A stretch of 64,000 nucleotides of DNA from Chrysopilus asiliformis (lineage: Eukaryota > Arthropoda > Insecta > Diptera > Rhagionidae), in contig OZ035963.1 in the NCBI GenBank assembly GCA_964034945.1, positions 1,860,001 through 1,924,000 of the forward strand, read 5' to 3'. The position numbers and the translations under genes are program-made. Every line of letters begins with the position of its first letter. Within the stretch, counting starts at the first letter, position 1. Below are positions 46,573 through 56,935 of the stretch, in pieces. The notes below the pieces were generated by a model that saw only the letters and a list, made by a program, of their open reading frames with translations, did no database searches and had not been told where the DNA came from.

Positions 46573-46809
46573 CAGGCCACCAATCATGTAGTCCGACGCG
46601 TCTCTGTCTTTCGACTTCGACGCAGCTTTTAACTCTTGACTTCGCCATATCTGCAGCTTCAAATTTCGCGGAATCGTCACTATGAATCGAAACGTGATTC
46701 TGACTGTAATTCTAGGAAATTTCAAGCTGCAGATATGGCGAAGTCAAGGGTTAAAAGCTGCGTCGAAGTCGAAATCAGAGACGCTTCGGAATACATGATT
46801 GGTGCCCTG
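46573..46809. mobile_element. Foldback element with arms of about 95 bp
   Basis: The left arm begins CAGGCCACCAATCATGTA and the right arm, read in reverse complement, CAGGGCACCAATCATGTA. The arms agree almost throughout for about 95 bp (GACTTCGACGCAGCTTTTAA, CTTGACTTCGCCATATCTGC), leaving a spacer of about 46 bases. The flanks TTAAGAAA and TTTTGAAA could be a worn 8-bp duplication, but this is weak. The ends match the element at 31962. Confidence 0.82.
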
Positions 46810-47749
46810 TTTTGAAAAGTACTTTGCATAGTAGTTTTAAAAAAGTACTCTCTACGTTACACAGCCACAGAACAAAAACAATGATGTTAGTGTTATTCTA
46901 CAGGAAATTTCTACATGACCGTAGCATTTTCGAATCATCACCAATAATTTAATCCCGCTGTTCCTTTCTAGAACAATAACTCTCATGGATGTATTTAAAT
47001 TTAATATTTTTGAAAATAATTTAAATACATGCATAAATTCAACAAAAAATTTAAAAGCGCGATCAGACGGACACATAATAGATTTTTAATTATAATTGAT
47101 ATTTTCCAAGCTTTTATTTTGGGCACAATTAAGTAAATTATCCCTAAATCATATGATTATGATAATATCTTCAATTACTCAACTCAATAATGACATATAT
47201 TATGTTTGATAACCATTGTAAATATTGACAGTAATATTACAATTTTACCTCGAATGAAACACTACACACTCATGGATATTGTTTTGTGTAATGTAAATAA
47301 ATTGGGGAATTTTCTTATTGATTTCAGTACAATTCAGTACAATGAGGTTTTACCTCACAATTGTATACGAATATAACTAGTTTGAAAAAGTTTTCTAAAT
47401 GTATGAAACGAACTATGTTTATCGAAATTAGTTTGACTTTATAAGTAAATGCTGCAGTACCTGAATTCCAATTGGAAACGTTACACTGGTTCCAAATCAT
47501 TCACTATATTTGGTTAGCACGTAATGTGAGTAAGTTTTGTGTGAAAACTTTTCAATTGGTTTTTTTCGATTTATTCGAGCAAAAATGGGTTTTAGTTTTT
47601 GACACACTTTAATTTACTAAAGCTTAATAGTAAAATTACAATAGCAATGAAAATAAAAATTTTTTTTAACTTAAAATTGATTTGGAACACATCGAATTTG
47701 TTGCACGAGTAGTACGCAAAGCAAGAAACAAACTTAATTCAAGAACTAA
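46810..47749. other. Unassigned AT-rich DNA
   Basis: Small frames such as 46852-47076 have no support, and no transposon ends were seen. Confidence 0.5.
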
Positions 47750-48093
47750 GCTTTGAAAAGGATACGTACCACAAATTGTAATTAAATTTAAGACACAATG
47801 ATCCACAGTATGTTTCAAAGTTACTAGAATGAACAAGGAATATATAAGGCAGAAATGTAGAGAATTTTAATATCTTTAATTCTCCCTTCCACTGTTTTTT
47901 CGAAATACCAATAGTTTGCAAGCTATTCGCAAAAATTTTTTTTTTTATTTTTTAATGAAAATATTTCAATAACAGTAAAAGATAGCGAATAACAGTGCAA
48001 GGAAAAATTGTGGCAAACATTATTTTCTTCAACACATTTAATATATTGAACCATCAAAACCCCGGTATTTTTCGAGATAATCGTAAAAAACTG

Positions 48094-48264
48094 AAGTGAT
48101 ATTCCGTAACTTGTTTCAAGCGTTTGTTTCGAGTTAGAAGCACAAGAAGTATTCGCTGTCTCTGTTTTGACCGAAATAAATGACAGAGAGAAACCGAGAT
48201 AGCAAATACCACTTTTTCTTCTAACTCGAAACAAACGCTTGAATCAAGATACGGAATAGCACTC
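48094..48264. mobile_element. Inverted-repeat element with AGTG-TATTCCGTA ends
   Basis: AGTGATATTCCGTAACTTG and the TTCAAGCGTTTGTTTCGAGT clause at the left are mirrored at the right (GCTTGAATCAAGATACGGAA, then TAGCACTC). Arms are about 46 bp. CTGA occurs on both sides (48090-48093 and 48265-48268) and may be a 4-bp target duplication. The centre is a TGTCTCTGTTTTGACC clause. The superfamily is unassigned. Confidence 0.78.
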
Positions 48265-48542
48265 CTGATTTTTTTGAAATAACGAAAAATCTCGATAACG
48301 ACTTGAGATATGTTATTCCAGTAAACGACAAAAAACTGAGAAGCGCGCAGTTTCGGGAAAAACGAAATTGCGATTTTTAAAAGCCGGCATTTTGGTTACT
48401 TCTGGTTAACGGATTTCCACCAAAAGTTAAAAGGATCGTCCCATTCTAAGACCAAACATCCCTGTAAAATTTCATGGCTCTTGGTGAATTAGTTTTTGAG
48501 AAATCTTGTACACAGACATACTGACAGACATAAAGACATAAT

Positions 48543-48735
48543 TTAGTGTTTAACCATTGAACCATTTCTGATTCATGGTTTATACTCGACCTTTTAGCAT
48601 TGAATCCTATTGGAATTTCTCGGCTTATAAGGTCTGCAAAAACAACAAAATTATATTATTTTTGCGAAAACATCGGCAAAAATAATATAATTTTGTTGTT
48701 TTTGCAGACCTTATAAGCCGAGAAATTCCAATAGG
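48543..48735. mobile_element. Hairpin insertion with perfect 62-bp arms
   Basis: Within family F, ATAAAGACATAAT stands on both sides (48530-48542 and 48736-48748). The insert has a first part with an imperfect hairpin (AACCATTGAACCA and TGATTCATGGTT) and then a perfect inverted repeat. The arms are 48604-48665 and 48676-48737, 62 bp each with no mismatch, around the loop GAAAACATCG. The last two bases of the right arm overlap the duplication. No coding sequence is present. The origin is unknown. Confidence 0.88.
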
Positions 48736-49200
48736 ATAAAGACATAATGTTTTTTAGGTAAAATTAAGAGGTCGAAATTTTTCATGAATACAATACTTTA
48801 TCATACTACGTATAACAGGGTAAAATTTTAACCAGATTATATGTATTTATCATTACAAAAGTAAAATGTATTGAGATGAGACCAACAGAATATCCAATTT
48901 TGTACAGAATGACAAGCGTGTTAATTAAAGCAATAAACATTTCCAAAATTAACATATACCAGGTCACAGTCAATTTATTTACGTGAAGCAATTGAAATTC
49001 TCACACACATTACGCCATTGATTCATTTTAATTGATTTGCATTATTTAAAAAATTAAAATTTGATTATATTTATCCGATTTGAAATTTCAATTCAATTTA
49101 AATGTAAAAACACAAGTAAAAATTATTAATATTAATTACTTTAATGTGTAAAATACATTAAACGAAATCAAATTAATATTACAGTGCATCGATAAATAAG

Positions 49201-49440
49201 CACTGGGGGCTTCGCCCCTGATCGCTTCGCGGTCCAACCCATGTCTCACCGTCTACCTCGGCTTTCGGCCTCGGTAACTACTTCTAAATGAGTATCTAAT
49301 GATCAAAACAAGGTCCAGTAAATTTTTCTCTGTTTGTCTGTCTATCGGTTTGTATCCGCATCATGTAAAAACTGCTGGATAGAATTTCATGGAACTTTGT
49401 ATGTGAGTTGCTGGTATATCTGATCGTAAAATATGTTGTT
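49201..49440 (-). repeat. Family G repeat with GC-rich stem-loops
   Basis: A GC-rich head at 49201-49275 has three small stem-loops, GGGGC-TTC-GCCCC, CGC-TTC-GCG and GGC-TTTCG-GCC. On the minus strand a tail follows the usual order in reverse: GAAATTTCTATCC-like text is replaced by AAATTCTATCCAGCAGTTTT, then ACAGACAAACAGAG. Only one copy is in the window. Confidence 0.55.
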
Positions 49441-49604
49441 TTTTTTTTATTTGAAGAATTTCTACCCTTATCTCCCATACAAGTCAAATTGTTTTTTGCA
49501 ATTTTATTAAAAATAGTACGTTATATCGAAAAAAAATCAGTTTTTCACAACTTTTCCAAACTTTATATTCCAATTGGAAACTATATATATATATATATAT
49601 ATAT

Positions 49605-50139
49605 CGGGTCTTTCAATAAGGACATAACAATTTTGTATTTAAATAAAACACAGAATAATGGAGATATCGGGCTGAAATTTATTCCAGGTGTAGTGGACAT
49701 GTTACATTTAAGTATGAAATTCAATGTCGTTCAGATGGCCACCGCGAGCACGTTTGCTGATTGACTCTTCCACACATATCGGCCGGAACGTTGGCAATTT
49801 CGCGTTCGATGATGTTTCTGATCTCCTCTAACGTTGTTGGCTTGTTGGCATAAACCAACGACTTAACATAACCCCATAAAAAGAAATCCAACGGCGTTAA
49901 ATCGCATGACCGAGGTGGCCATTCGACCGGACCATTTCTCGAGATTACACGATTACCGAACTTCTCCTTCAATAGATCAATTGTTTGACTAGCTGTGTGA
50001 CATTGCTCGTTCGTGAACTTCACCATGATAAAAATGTAAACCTTGACTGACGTTTTAGCATTGCCAGATCATAAAAAAAGTTTTAGGGTGCGTTTTTATT
50101 AAAATACAAAATTGTTATGTCCTTATTGCGACTTTACCG
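49605..50139 (-). mobile_element. DD41D-type mariner-like deletion derivative
   Basis: Imperfect terminal inverted repeats (AATAAGGACATAACAATTTT plus GTATTT-AATAAAA at both ends) enclose about 535 bp. The left end abuts a TA microsatellite (49582-49604), so the target duplication cannot be read. The element carries a shortened transposase on the minus strand. Confidence 0.85.
49721..50026 (-). pseudogene. mariner-like transposase, internally deleted
   Basis: The frame starts MVKFTNEQ, the family's usual N-terminus, and jumps straight to CHTASQTIDLLKEKFG, which in full proteins follows the second catalytic Asp. The deletion removes the DNA-binding domain, the first catalytic Asp and that second Asp. 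What remains includes WPPRSCDLTPLDFFLWGYVK with the third Asp. If the missing Asp lay four residues before the Cys-His, as I recall from the family, the spacing would be 41. After CGRV the frame slips; KRARGGHLNDIEFHT, the normal C-terminus, is found in another frame beyond a small deletion. Confidence 0.85.
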
Positions 50140-52586
50140 AAAACGGTTAGTTCTATCGAAAAATTTATAAAGGCATAAATAATTCAGAATATAATTTTAC
50201 ATAACTCTTTTATACATCAAAACCTCATCGACCACTCCTTCCCCTGCCCTAAACAAATTGCTTTTTTAAAAATCAAAATTCGGTTTGCCCTCATCCTTAT
50301 ATACAGTATTCGACGATTGCGCCCTAGGAGAAGTACTTTTTTTTAATGTTTTAATCCTATATTCATTTTTATAACAAAATTACTGAAACAAAAATCTGTA
50401 ATTCAAGTAGTCTATTCAATATAAGCCACACACTGTGATAAATTAAAGCTACCAACCGAGCAGCAAATTCTAATGAACAGTTCAAGTACATATTATTTTT
50501 GCCATAATAGGTAATTTATATGGTCGAGCAATTGAATTCCTATACAGTTCTATAGGCAAAAAACACACTTGTATATCCTAACTTTGCGAACAAATATGGT
50601 ACAAGAAATAATTCCATCCACCCTGTTGAGAACCAAAAGAAAACTTCAAAGCCGGGAAATCAATGAAATGCAACTCTCTAGATGACGCCTTTGATACTTC
50701 ACAAATCATGTAGTCTCATGGAACTTATGACATATATATATATATCTGAATTATTCATAGTACAATGAATCCTTGTGCCTAGCACAATCCGTTCACCAAT
50801 AACCTATACTCTGGACATACAACGAAATGTTACAAATAGCTATAGAAGCTATTCAGGGACTCTCGTTCTCAAAGGTCCACAGCATTAGACTAAATCTATG
50901 CATGAAAGTAGCAAAAGCAATGGGGTGGCACATAAGAACATCAGCAAATCCCAGAACCATGGGAGCTAACAAGGACTGACTGATGCTTCTGTGCGAATGG
51001 ACAGGAAACAAAAGGGTGTTCAAGAAGCAAAAAAAAAAGTAAATAAAAGTGAAAAAAACAAAAAATCATAGTTGCCTCACATGACAAAACGTTCAAATAA
51101 CCTAGGAGGTGTAAATTTTCTGGGTTGGATAGCTATATTACACAGTTTAGGCTACGGAATCCTACCATCAAACGAGCGTATAGAAAAAAAATGCATGTAA
51201 ACGTTATGTATATGAAAATGCGTGATAGGTGATGTACAAACTTTTGTTGTCAACCTTCATCTATACTTTTTTACATTACACAGTCATGTGTCGGTTCGCT
51301 CGCACTTCTCTATGACCCCCGAAGGCATCAACGTTAATATCTAGCTCCATATTTTGCCTTGCAGCCCTATTTTATTAAAATTCCGCATGTGAAGTTTATA
51401 AAAGTCAAATACAATCTAACAAGGTGAAAGGATGGAAAATTTGAGGGATCACATCAACATAGGATAAAATGTCCATCTAGAATCTAAAACCCAGAATTCA
51501 TGCCACCTCTGGACTAGGATATCCCACATCTCACAGCATCCCCGAACTCATACTGATACTGACCGAGGGATCTAAAAGTGAATAACAAGGGTGACAGCCA
51601 GTGTAACAGAATACAAAAGAACGGCGACATGAATGATGTTGATGATGCCTAGCGCAACACCGACCGACCAACCGGGCAAAATAGCTACGACAACGACAAA
51701 AACAACAACAACAACGACAATGACGGGCAAACATCATATAAACAATCAGACATACAAACCAACAAACGAAAAGGATAAAAATTATGGAAATCGGGACGAC
51801 GGTGGTAAATTAGGAGAAAAGGGATAAATGATACAATGAATGCTATCTAAGTTAGATAAATGAATCCTTCTGTCGCATCAAATACAAATTTATGGTTTAC
51901 GCTTTAAAGTGTCAAAGGTGGACCCCATTTGGGAAAAGTTTTAAACAGGATAAAGCTGGATCAGCTAAATTGAACATTTTACTTGTTTTGTTTAAAAGCA
52001 AGCAGCACCTATTTTATTTCTTTTTATTTTTTTATTTATTTTTTGTATTTAATTTTCTTTGTTTTAGGTTTCTCTCTTTTATTTGTAATTTTTTTTCTGT
52101 TTGTTTCATTAATAATCTATTTGTCTGCCTTTTAAATACTGAAAAACACTCATTTTAACATTATTTTCGTAGAATTTTGGATTTAATTTATCGGTGCGGA
52201 AAATCGCTTTCTTTCAGATAAGGTCAATTTTCACCCTTTTTACGTTTTCTTTCATGTGGTTGAGTTCAGACAAATAAATTAATATTTCTCTAACCAAAAG
52301 CGCGAAAAACTTTTGTTGGGAAAACAAATTTGTTATAAAAATCTTTTTTTTTCTTAACAAAAAAAACACACACAGTTACACAAGAAATATTTATTTGATT
52401 TTTTCACTATCAGATTCGTAAATTGAAAGTTATGCAAGCAATCTCGTAATTTATTTTTAAAGTTTAAATTGTAATAATCTAATCACAATCTCGGTTTCTA
52501 AGTTGAACGCTTTTTAGTTGATTGAATTACGTATTTTTCATTGATTCTGTCTAAAATACTGATTTACGATATTGTAAATATTATAT
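50140..52586. other. Unassigned DNA
   Basis: Contains a CGACAACGACAAAAACAACAAC simple-sequence stretch at about 51687-51725, a short TA tract near 50733, and small frames without support. No transposon ends were seen. Confidence 0.5.
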
Positions 52587-53244
52587 ACTAGCTTGCATAT
52601 CCGTCGTTGCCGGGTCAAGTTTTTTCAAAATTTTATTTTTTTATTTTGATATGTTGGAGCTAAACTTCAGGCCAATCGGCTCGGTAGTTTCCCCGCGAAC
52701 ATAGAAGGAAAACTAAGTTTCGAGATGACTTTACCCCCTCCCCTTTCTCCCCCCACCTCTCGGGCTACTTTTCAATGGGTCTATTTTGGGGCTGGACCCC
52801 CAACGAACATCTATGCCAAATTTCGGGCCAATCGGTTCAGTAGTTTCCCCGCGGAAGGGTAACATAGAGGAAGAGCTAAGTTTCGAGATCACTTTACCCC
52901 CTCCCCTTACTCCCCCACCTCTCGGGATACTTTTTAATGGATCTGTGTTGGGACTGGACCCCCGACGAACATCTATGCCAAATTTTAGGCCAATCGGTTC
53001 AGTAGTTTCCCCGCGAAAGAGTAACATAGCGCAAAATCTAGGTTTCGAAATCACTTTACCCCCTCCCCTTACTCCCCCACCCCTCGCACTACTTTCCGTA
53101 TGCCAGTTGGAACCAGAACTACCACAGACATTCATGCCAAATTTCAAGTCAATCGGTTCAGCCGTTTTTGCGTGAAAGAGGAACAGACAGACAGATAGAC
53201 AGACAGACACCAACTCATTTTTTTATATTAGTATATATTAGTAT
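52587..53244 (+). repeat. Family A dispersed repeat, three internal modules
   Basis: It starts ACTAGCTTGCATATCCGTCG and has three core modules in a row with GGCCAATCGG at about 52671, 52826 and 52989. The terminal module (TCAATCGGTTCAGCCGTTTT) and an ACAGACAGACAGATAGACAG tract follow. Long frames on both strands (160 and 129 codons) read module words and are not genes. Confidence 0.88.
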
Positions 53245-54472
53245 GATTTTGCATAAATTATGTTGTACTGAAGCTGTAAGGCGAATAAACGTATTCTATT
53301 TACAAAAAAGCGTCCAAATTGGCAGCCAAAATCGTCTATGTTCGGGGAGAATGTGGTGATGATGAGGTGACATTATAAAAGGTTTGATATGAGGCAATAA
53401 ATTTTAAATAACAGGTATTTATTTGTCTGAAAACTTCTGTAAACTTTACTAATCAGGCTTTAGATCGAACAAATAAAAATGTGATAACTTGCAGAAACTA
53501 CTAATTAAATTGCAATTTTAAGAGATTTCGGTAAAGTAAAATAAGGGAACCTAATTGCAATCAGAGCTCTACTATGGAAAGTTTTCATTAATTGGCAGTG
53601 TTTTTTTGTTAAAAGGAAGCAAAATAAAACTAAGCACTGTAAATCAATCTACTTCCCAATTAAATTAATGAACAAATGGTTTCCTAGAATTATCAAATGA
53701 GTTTTGAATTTGCGAAAATTCATATCTGTAACGATTCATTATGAATTATTTATAAGCATCTACTAAATATTATAGAATCTGGTATTCACTATTATTATTT
53801 TAGGTGCAGAATTTCCTTTTTAAGAAGAAATAGTTTGAATATACTATAGAACTAAAAGAAAGAATTTTAGTACAGTAATAAGAAATTTTTGTTTTTTTTA
53901 TATATATATACCAAGGGTTTGATTTGATGATGCTGTTGTTGCCGTCTGTAGTTCAATAATAGATCGTAAAATATTGACTATTCGGGGCAATTTCACTTAT
54001 AAATAGGGTGAGTATATCGATGTATTTTGAGACAATCCGAAACAAGGTAAGCGGGGAAGTGCGAGGAAGGGGGCAGGGGAGGGAAAACTACGTTTGAAAG
54101 GAAACAACAAACTTTTTATTTATTAAATTTTATCAGAAACAAAAGTGAGATAAAAGCATAAGTAAAAAAAATTACTCCGTATTTATTTTTGACACCCAAT
54201 AACAAAAATTCCTTTTTAGTACATTTTTCAATAAAAACTTTTTACAATTTTTCTAATTTTTTTAACAGAATGCCACGTAATGATTTATTTAAATCAGGAA
54301 AACATTCAATTTTTTACGCTCTCACATTACGTAAATAAATGCAACTAAAACTGTAAAAATACCAATAAGAAGAAATATGTCACAAGCCAGAACTTTTCAG
54401 ATATATGCTCTCATTATTGATATTGGTCGAAAAAATTCGCTGCTAGCGAGAAAAACATAATATACCTACAGC
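53245..54472. other. Unassigned AT-rich DNA
   Basis: No supported exon, terminal repeat or array was seen before the minisatellite. Confidence 0.5.
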
Positions 54473-54814
54473 AACTCCCAGCCCAAGTAGAACTCCCAGC
54501 CCAAGTAGAACTCCCAGCCCAAGTAGAACTCCCAGCCCAAGTAGAACTCCCAGCCCAAGTAGAACTCCCAGCCCAAGTAGAACTCCCAGCCCAAGTAGAA
54601 CTTCCAGCCCAAGTAGAACTCCCAGCCCAAGTAGAACTCCGAACCCAAGTAGAACCCCCAGCCCAAGTAGAACTCCCAGCCCAAGTAGAACTGCCAGCCC
54701 AAGTAGAACTCCCAGCCCAAGTAGAACTCCCAGCCCAAGTAGAACTGCCAGCCCAAGTAGAATTCCCAGCCCAAGTAGAACTCCCAGCCCAAGTAGAACT
54801 CCCAGCCCAAGTAG
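54473..54814. repeat. Minisatellite, 18-bp unit, 19 copies
   Basis: The unit AACTCCCAGCCCAAGTAG is repeated 19 times without a length change, with single-base variants such as AACTGCCAG (twice), AACTTCCAG, AACCCCCAG and AATTCCCAG. Because 18 is a multiple of three, minus-strand frames stay open and read a GWEFYL hexapeptide or GLGVLL repeats. I see no promoter, domain or splice support for translation. Confidence 0.95.
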
Positions 54815-55570
54815 CTTTTGATAAATTGTAACACTAAATTGTGTAGTCCAGGACAAAAGTTTAGTTGCCGGAATGCCGGGACAACATACCTAAATCCGGG
54901 ACGTATGGTCACCTTACATATAAAAAATTCGTTTATCTGTAATGATAAATTTGTATTCTCAAGTACGTTCTTAATGAAGCCGGAAAATTCAATCAAATTC
55001 ACACAAAAGAAAAATACATTATACACAAATATTGTAATGATTTGCTTGTTTTGCTATTTGTTGTTTGCAAGGTTTAAGATATCTTATATTCCGTTTACAT
55101 CATCAAGCGGGGAAACAGAATAAAATTTTATTTACCCGACAAACTGGGTGATAAAACATTATAGCTGTAGTATTTACGAGCCAAATAAAGTGATGTCAAC
55201 AGCTCTAGAACATCATAACTACTGATTTCCGGATTTGACCTTTTGGCATGAGTTTGAAGTGAAAACCTGCATTTTAGCGAAACTTACCTTGTGATCTGTA
55301 GATTAACTCGTAAATTGGACCACAGAATCAACGTATGTATAAAACAGCAATATATTTTACAGATTTTCGTGGTAGGCGACCTAATTATGTGTTTTATACG
55401 ATACAAATGGAAGGATATGTGGAACCATAAAACTTTACCTGTTTGTAGCTCTCTCGCAAAACCTTGAATTCTAGAATTCGAAATTCGCTGGATGTTTCAT
55501 TATCACTTTTATCATTCAATCAATTTATAATAGTATTTGATTTTTCCTATGCTATTTTTTTATATGGAAA
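54815..55570. other. Unassigned AT-rich DNA
   Basis: A frame at 54818-55123 has no domain. Nothing else was recognised. Confidence 0.5.
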
Positions 55571-55714
55571 TTATATCTGTGGCAACAAGTCATAAGGGCT
55601 TAAGTCTGTTTTTAGGCTAAGCCAAATTGCTCTGTCTATTAAAGTAAATACAGATCTTTTTATCTTGATCTGAAAATCGACTTCGGCCCTTATGACTTGT
55701 TGCCACAGATATAA
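55571..55714. mobile_element. Short MITE-like inverted repeat
   Basis: TTATATCTGTGGCAACAAGT plus CATAAGGGC at the left is mirrored perfectly at the right (GCCCTTATG, ACTTGTTGCCACAGATATAA). Total length is 144 bp. A TA duplication is possible but is absorbed in the arms. Confidence 0.75.
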
Positions 55715-55915
55715 CGTTCAAGAAATAATTAAAAATTACAAAAATTTACTCCCATCACTGAGCTTGGGTTGGAAGATAAATGCCGACCCACTTAACAACT
55801 TTTAACCATCAGTTAGTAAGACCTCCCAGCCAGTACGGACCACCAGATTCGTGACATTTCTCAGCCCCCTATCGGGCTGGCTTCATATCAATAATCAAGT
55901 AGTTAGATTTAATAT

Positions 55916-56600
55916 TTTTATACCCGTATGGTGAAACCAAAGGGTATATTAACTTTGCCTTACCGTTTGTAACGCCAAGATCCCGTCATCACACACAAAA
56001 ATGAATTACACCAGTGTGTTTAGAATGATAAAAATAATTAATTTCTGCATGTCCGTCCGTCTGTCCGTCTGTCCGTCTGTCTGTCTGTCCGTCTGTCTGT
56101 CCGTCTGTCTGTCTGTCCGTCTGTCTGTCCGTCTGTCTGTCTGTCCGTCTGTCTGTCCGTCTGTCTGTCTGTCTGTCTGTGGCGCGGATTGCGGGCGCAC
56201 GGATTGAGCTAGAGACTTGAAATTTTGCGCGGATCCGTTTTTCGTAAAATGCGAGGCTAAGTTCGTTAATGGGCAAAAATGGACCATTAGGGGGGGTACC
56301 CCCCATACGAACGAAAACGGTTTTTGTGAATGTCTCAAAAACGGTGCATCTTATCAAAAAAGTCCAAGAACAAAAGTTATTTAGGATATGATTCTACATA
56401 AAACTCCCATACATCAAAATCCGATTGGAATAAATTTTAAAAATTCTTATTGGAAAGTTTGTCTTCAAAGTGGAATTTTGATACAACTGTTCGCCGTTCA
56501 CGTAAACTTCGATTAATGCCATATCACTATACGGGTTTTCAATAATTGCCAGATTGGCAATTATAGCTTTTGTTATGTTTTTCTCTTCGTTTTGTGAACA
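55916..56600 (-). repeat. Family E dispersed repeat, copy 3
   Basis: This is the minus-strand counterpart of 26390-27190. It starts at ATACCCGTATGGTGAAACCA, where ATACCC and GGGTAT can pair around TGGT..ACCA. It holds a shorter GTCC/GTCT tract at 56048-56180 and the GGGGGGTACCCCCC palindrome at about 56291-56304. It ends in the AATTGCCAGATTGGCAATT block. Confidence 0.86.
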
Positions 56601-56656
56601 ATATGTTATCAATAACTGTAGTTTTAAAATAATGTAAACAACGCTGGCAAGGATCA

Positions 56657-56670
56657 GGGGGGGGGGGGGG
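56657..56670. repeat. Poly-G run
   Basis: Fourteen consecutive G bases. Confidence 0.95.
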
Positions 56671-56709
56671 AATAATTAATTTCAATCACAAAATAGTTAC
56701 TTTTAGTAG

Positions 56710-56935
56710 TTAACACGTTCGTGACATTTGCTTTTTCAACTTTTTTTACATTTGGACATCGTGTACCACGGGTGGTACACTAGCGATTTGTTTTCTGGCG
56801 GTTGTGCGCCATCGGTGGTACACGGTGCGTGTTTTTATATTACTTCCACAAAAAAACTACCGCACTATTTACTCGCGCGGGTTTAAAAAACTGTACATGT
56901 ACCAACAGTGGTACACAATGTAACGAACGTGTTAA
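56710..56935. mobile_element. TTAA MITE (piggyBac-type), copy 2
   Basis: TTAA at both ends (56710-56713 and 56932-56935), with CACGTTCGTGACAT at the left and ATGTAACGAACGTG at the right. It is nearly identical to 9488-9716, including the GTACCAC..GTGGTAC boxes; one box is mutated to ACCAACAGTGGTAC. Confidence 0.9.

Larger units (their letters stand above)
47750..48815 (+). repeat. Family F dispersed repeat, copy 5, twice interrupted
   Basis: F clauses occur before 48094, between 48265 and 48529 (AAATCTCGATAACGACTTGA, TTACTTCTGGTTAACGGATT, AAAATTTCATGGCTCTTGG, GAGAAATCTTGTACACAGAC), and after 48749 (GTTTTTTAGGTAAAATTAAG, TTCATGAATACAATACTTTA). The interruptions are the inverted-repeat element at 48094 and the hairpin insertion at 48543. 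Confidence 0.83.

Noticed and set aside
52731..53213. A 160-codon minus frame and a 129-codon plus frame over the same bases
   Set aside because: Both read the repeated modules of a family A element; the same peptides recur at every A copy and both strands are open.
54443..55026. GWEFYL and GLGVLL repeat proteins
   Set aside because: They are translations of the 18-bp minisatellite, with no start context, domain or splice support.
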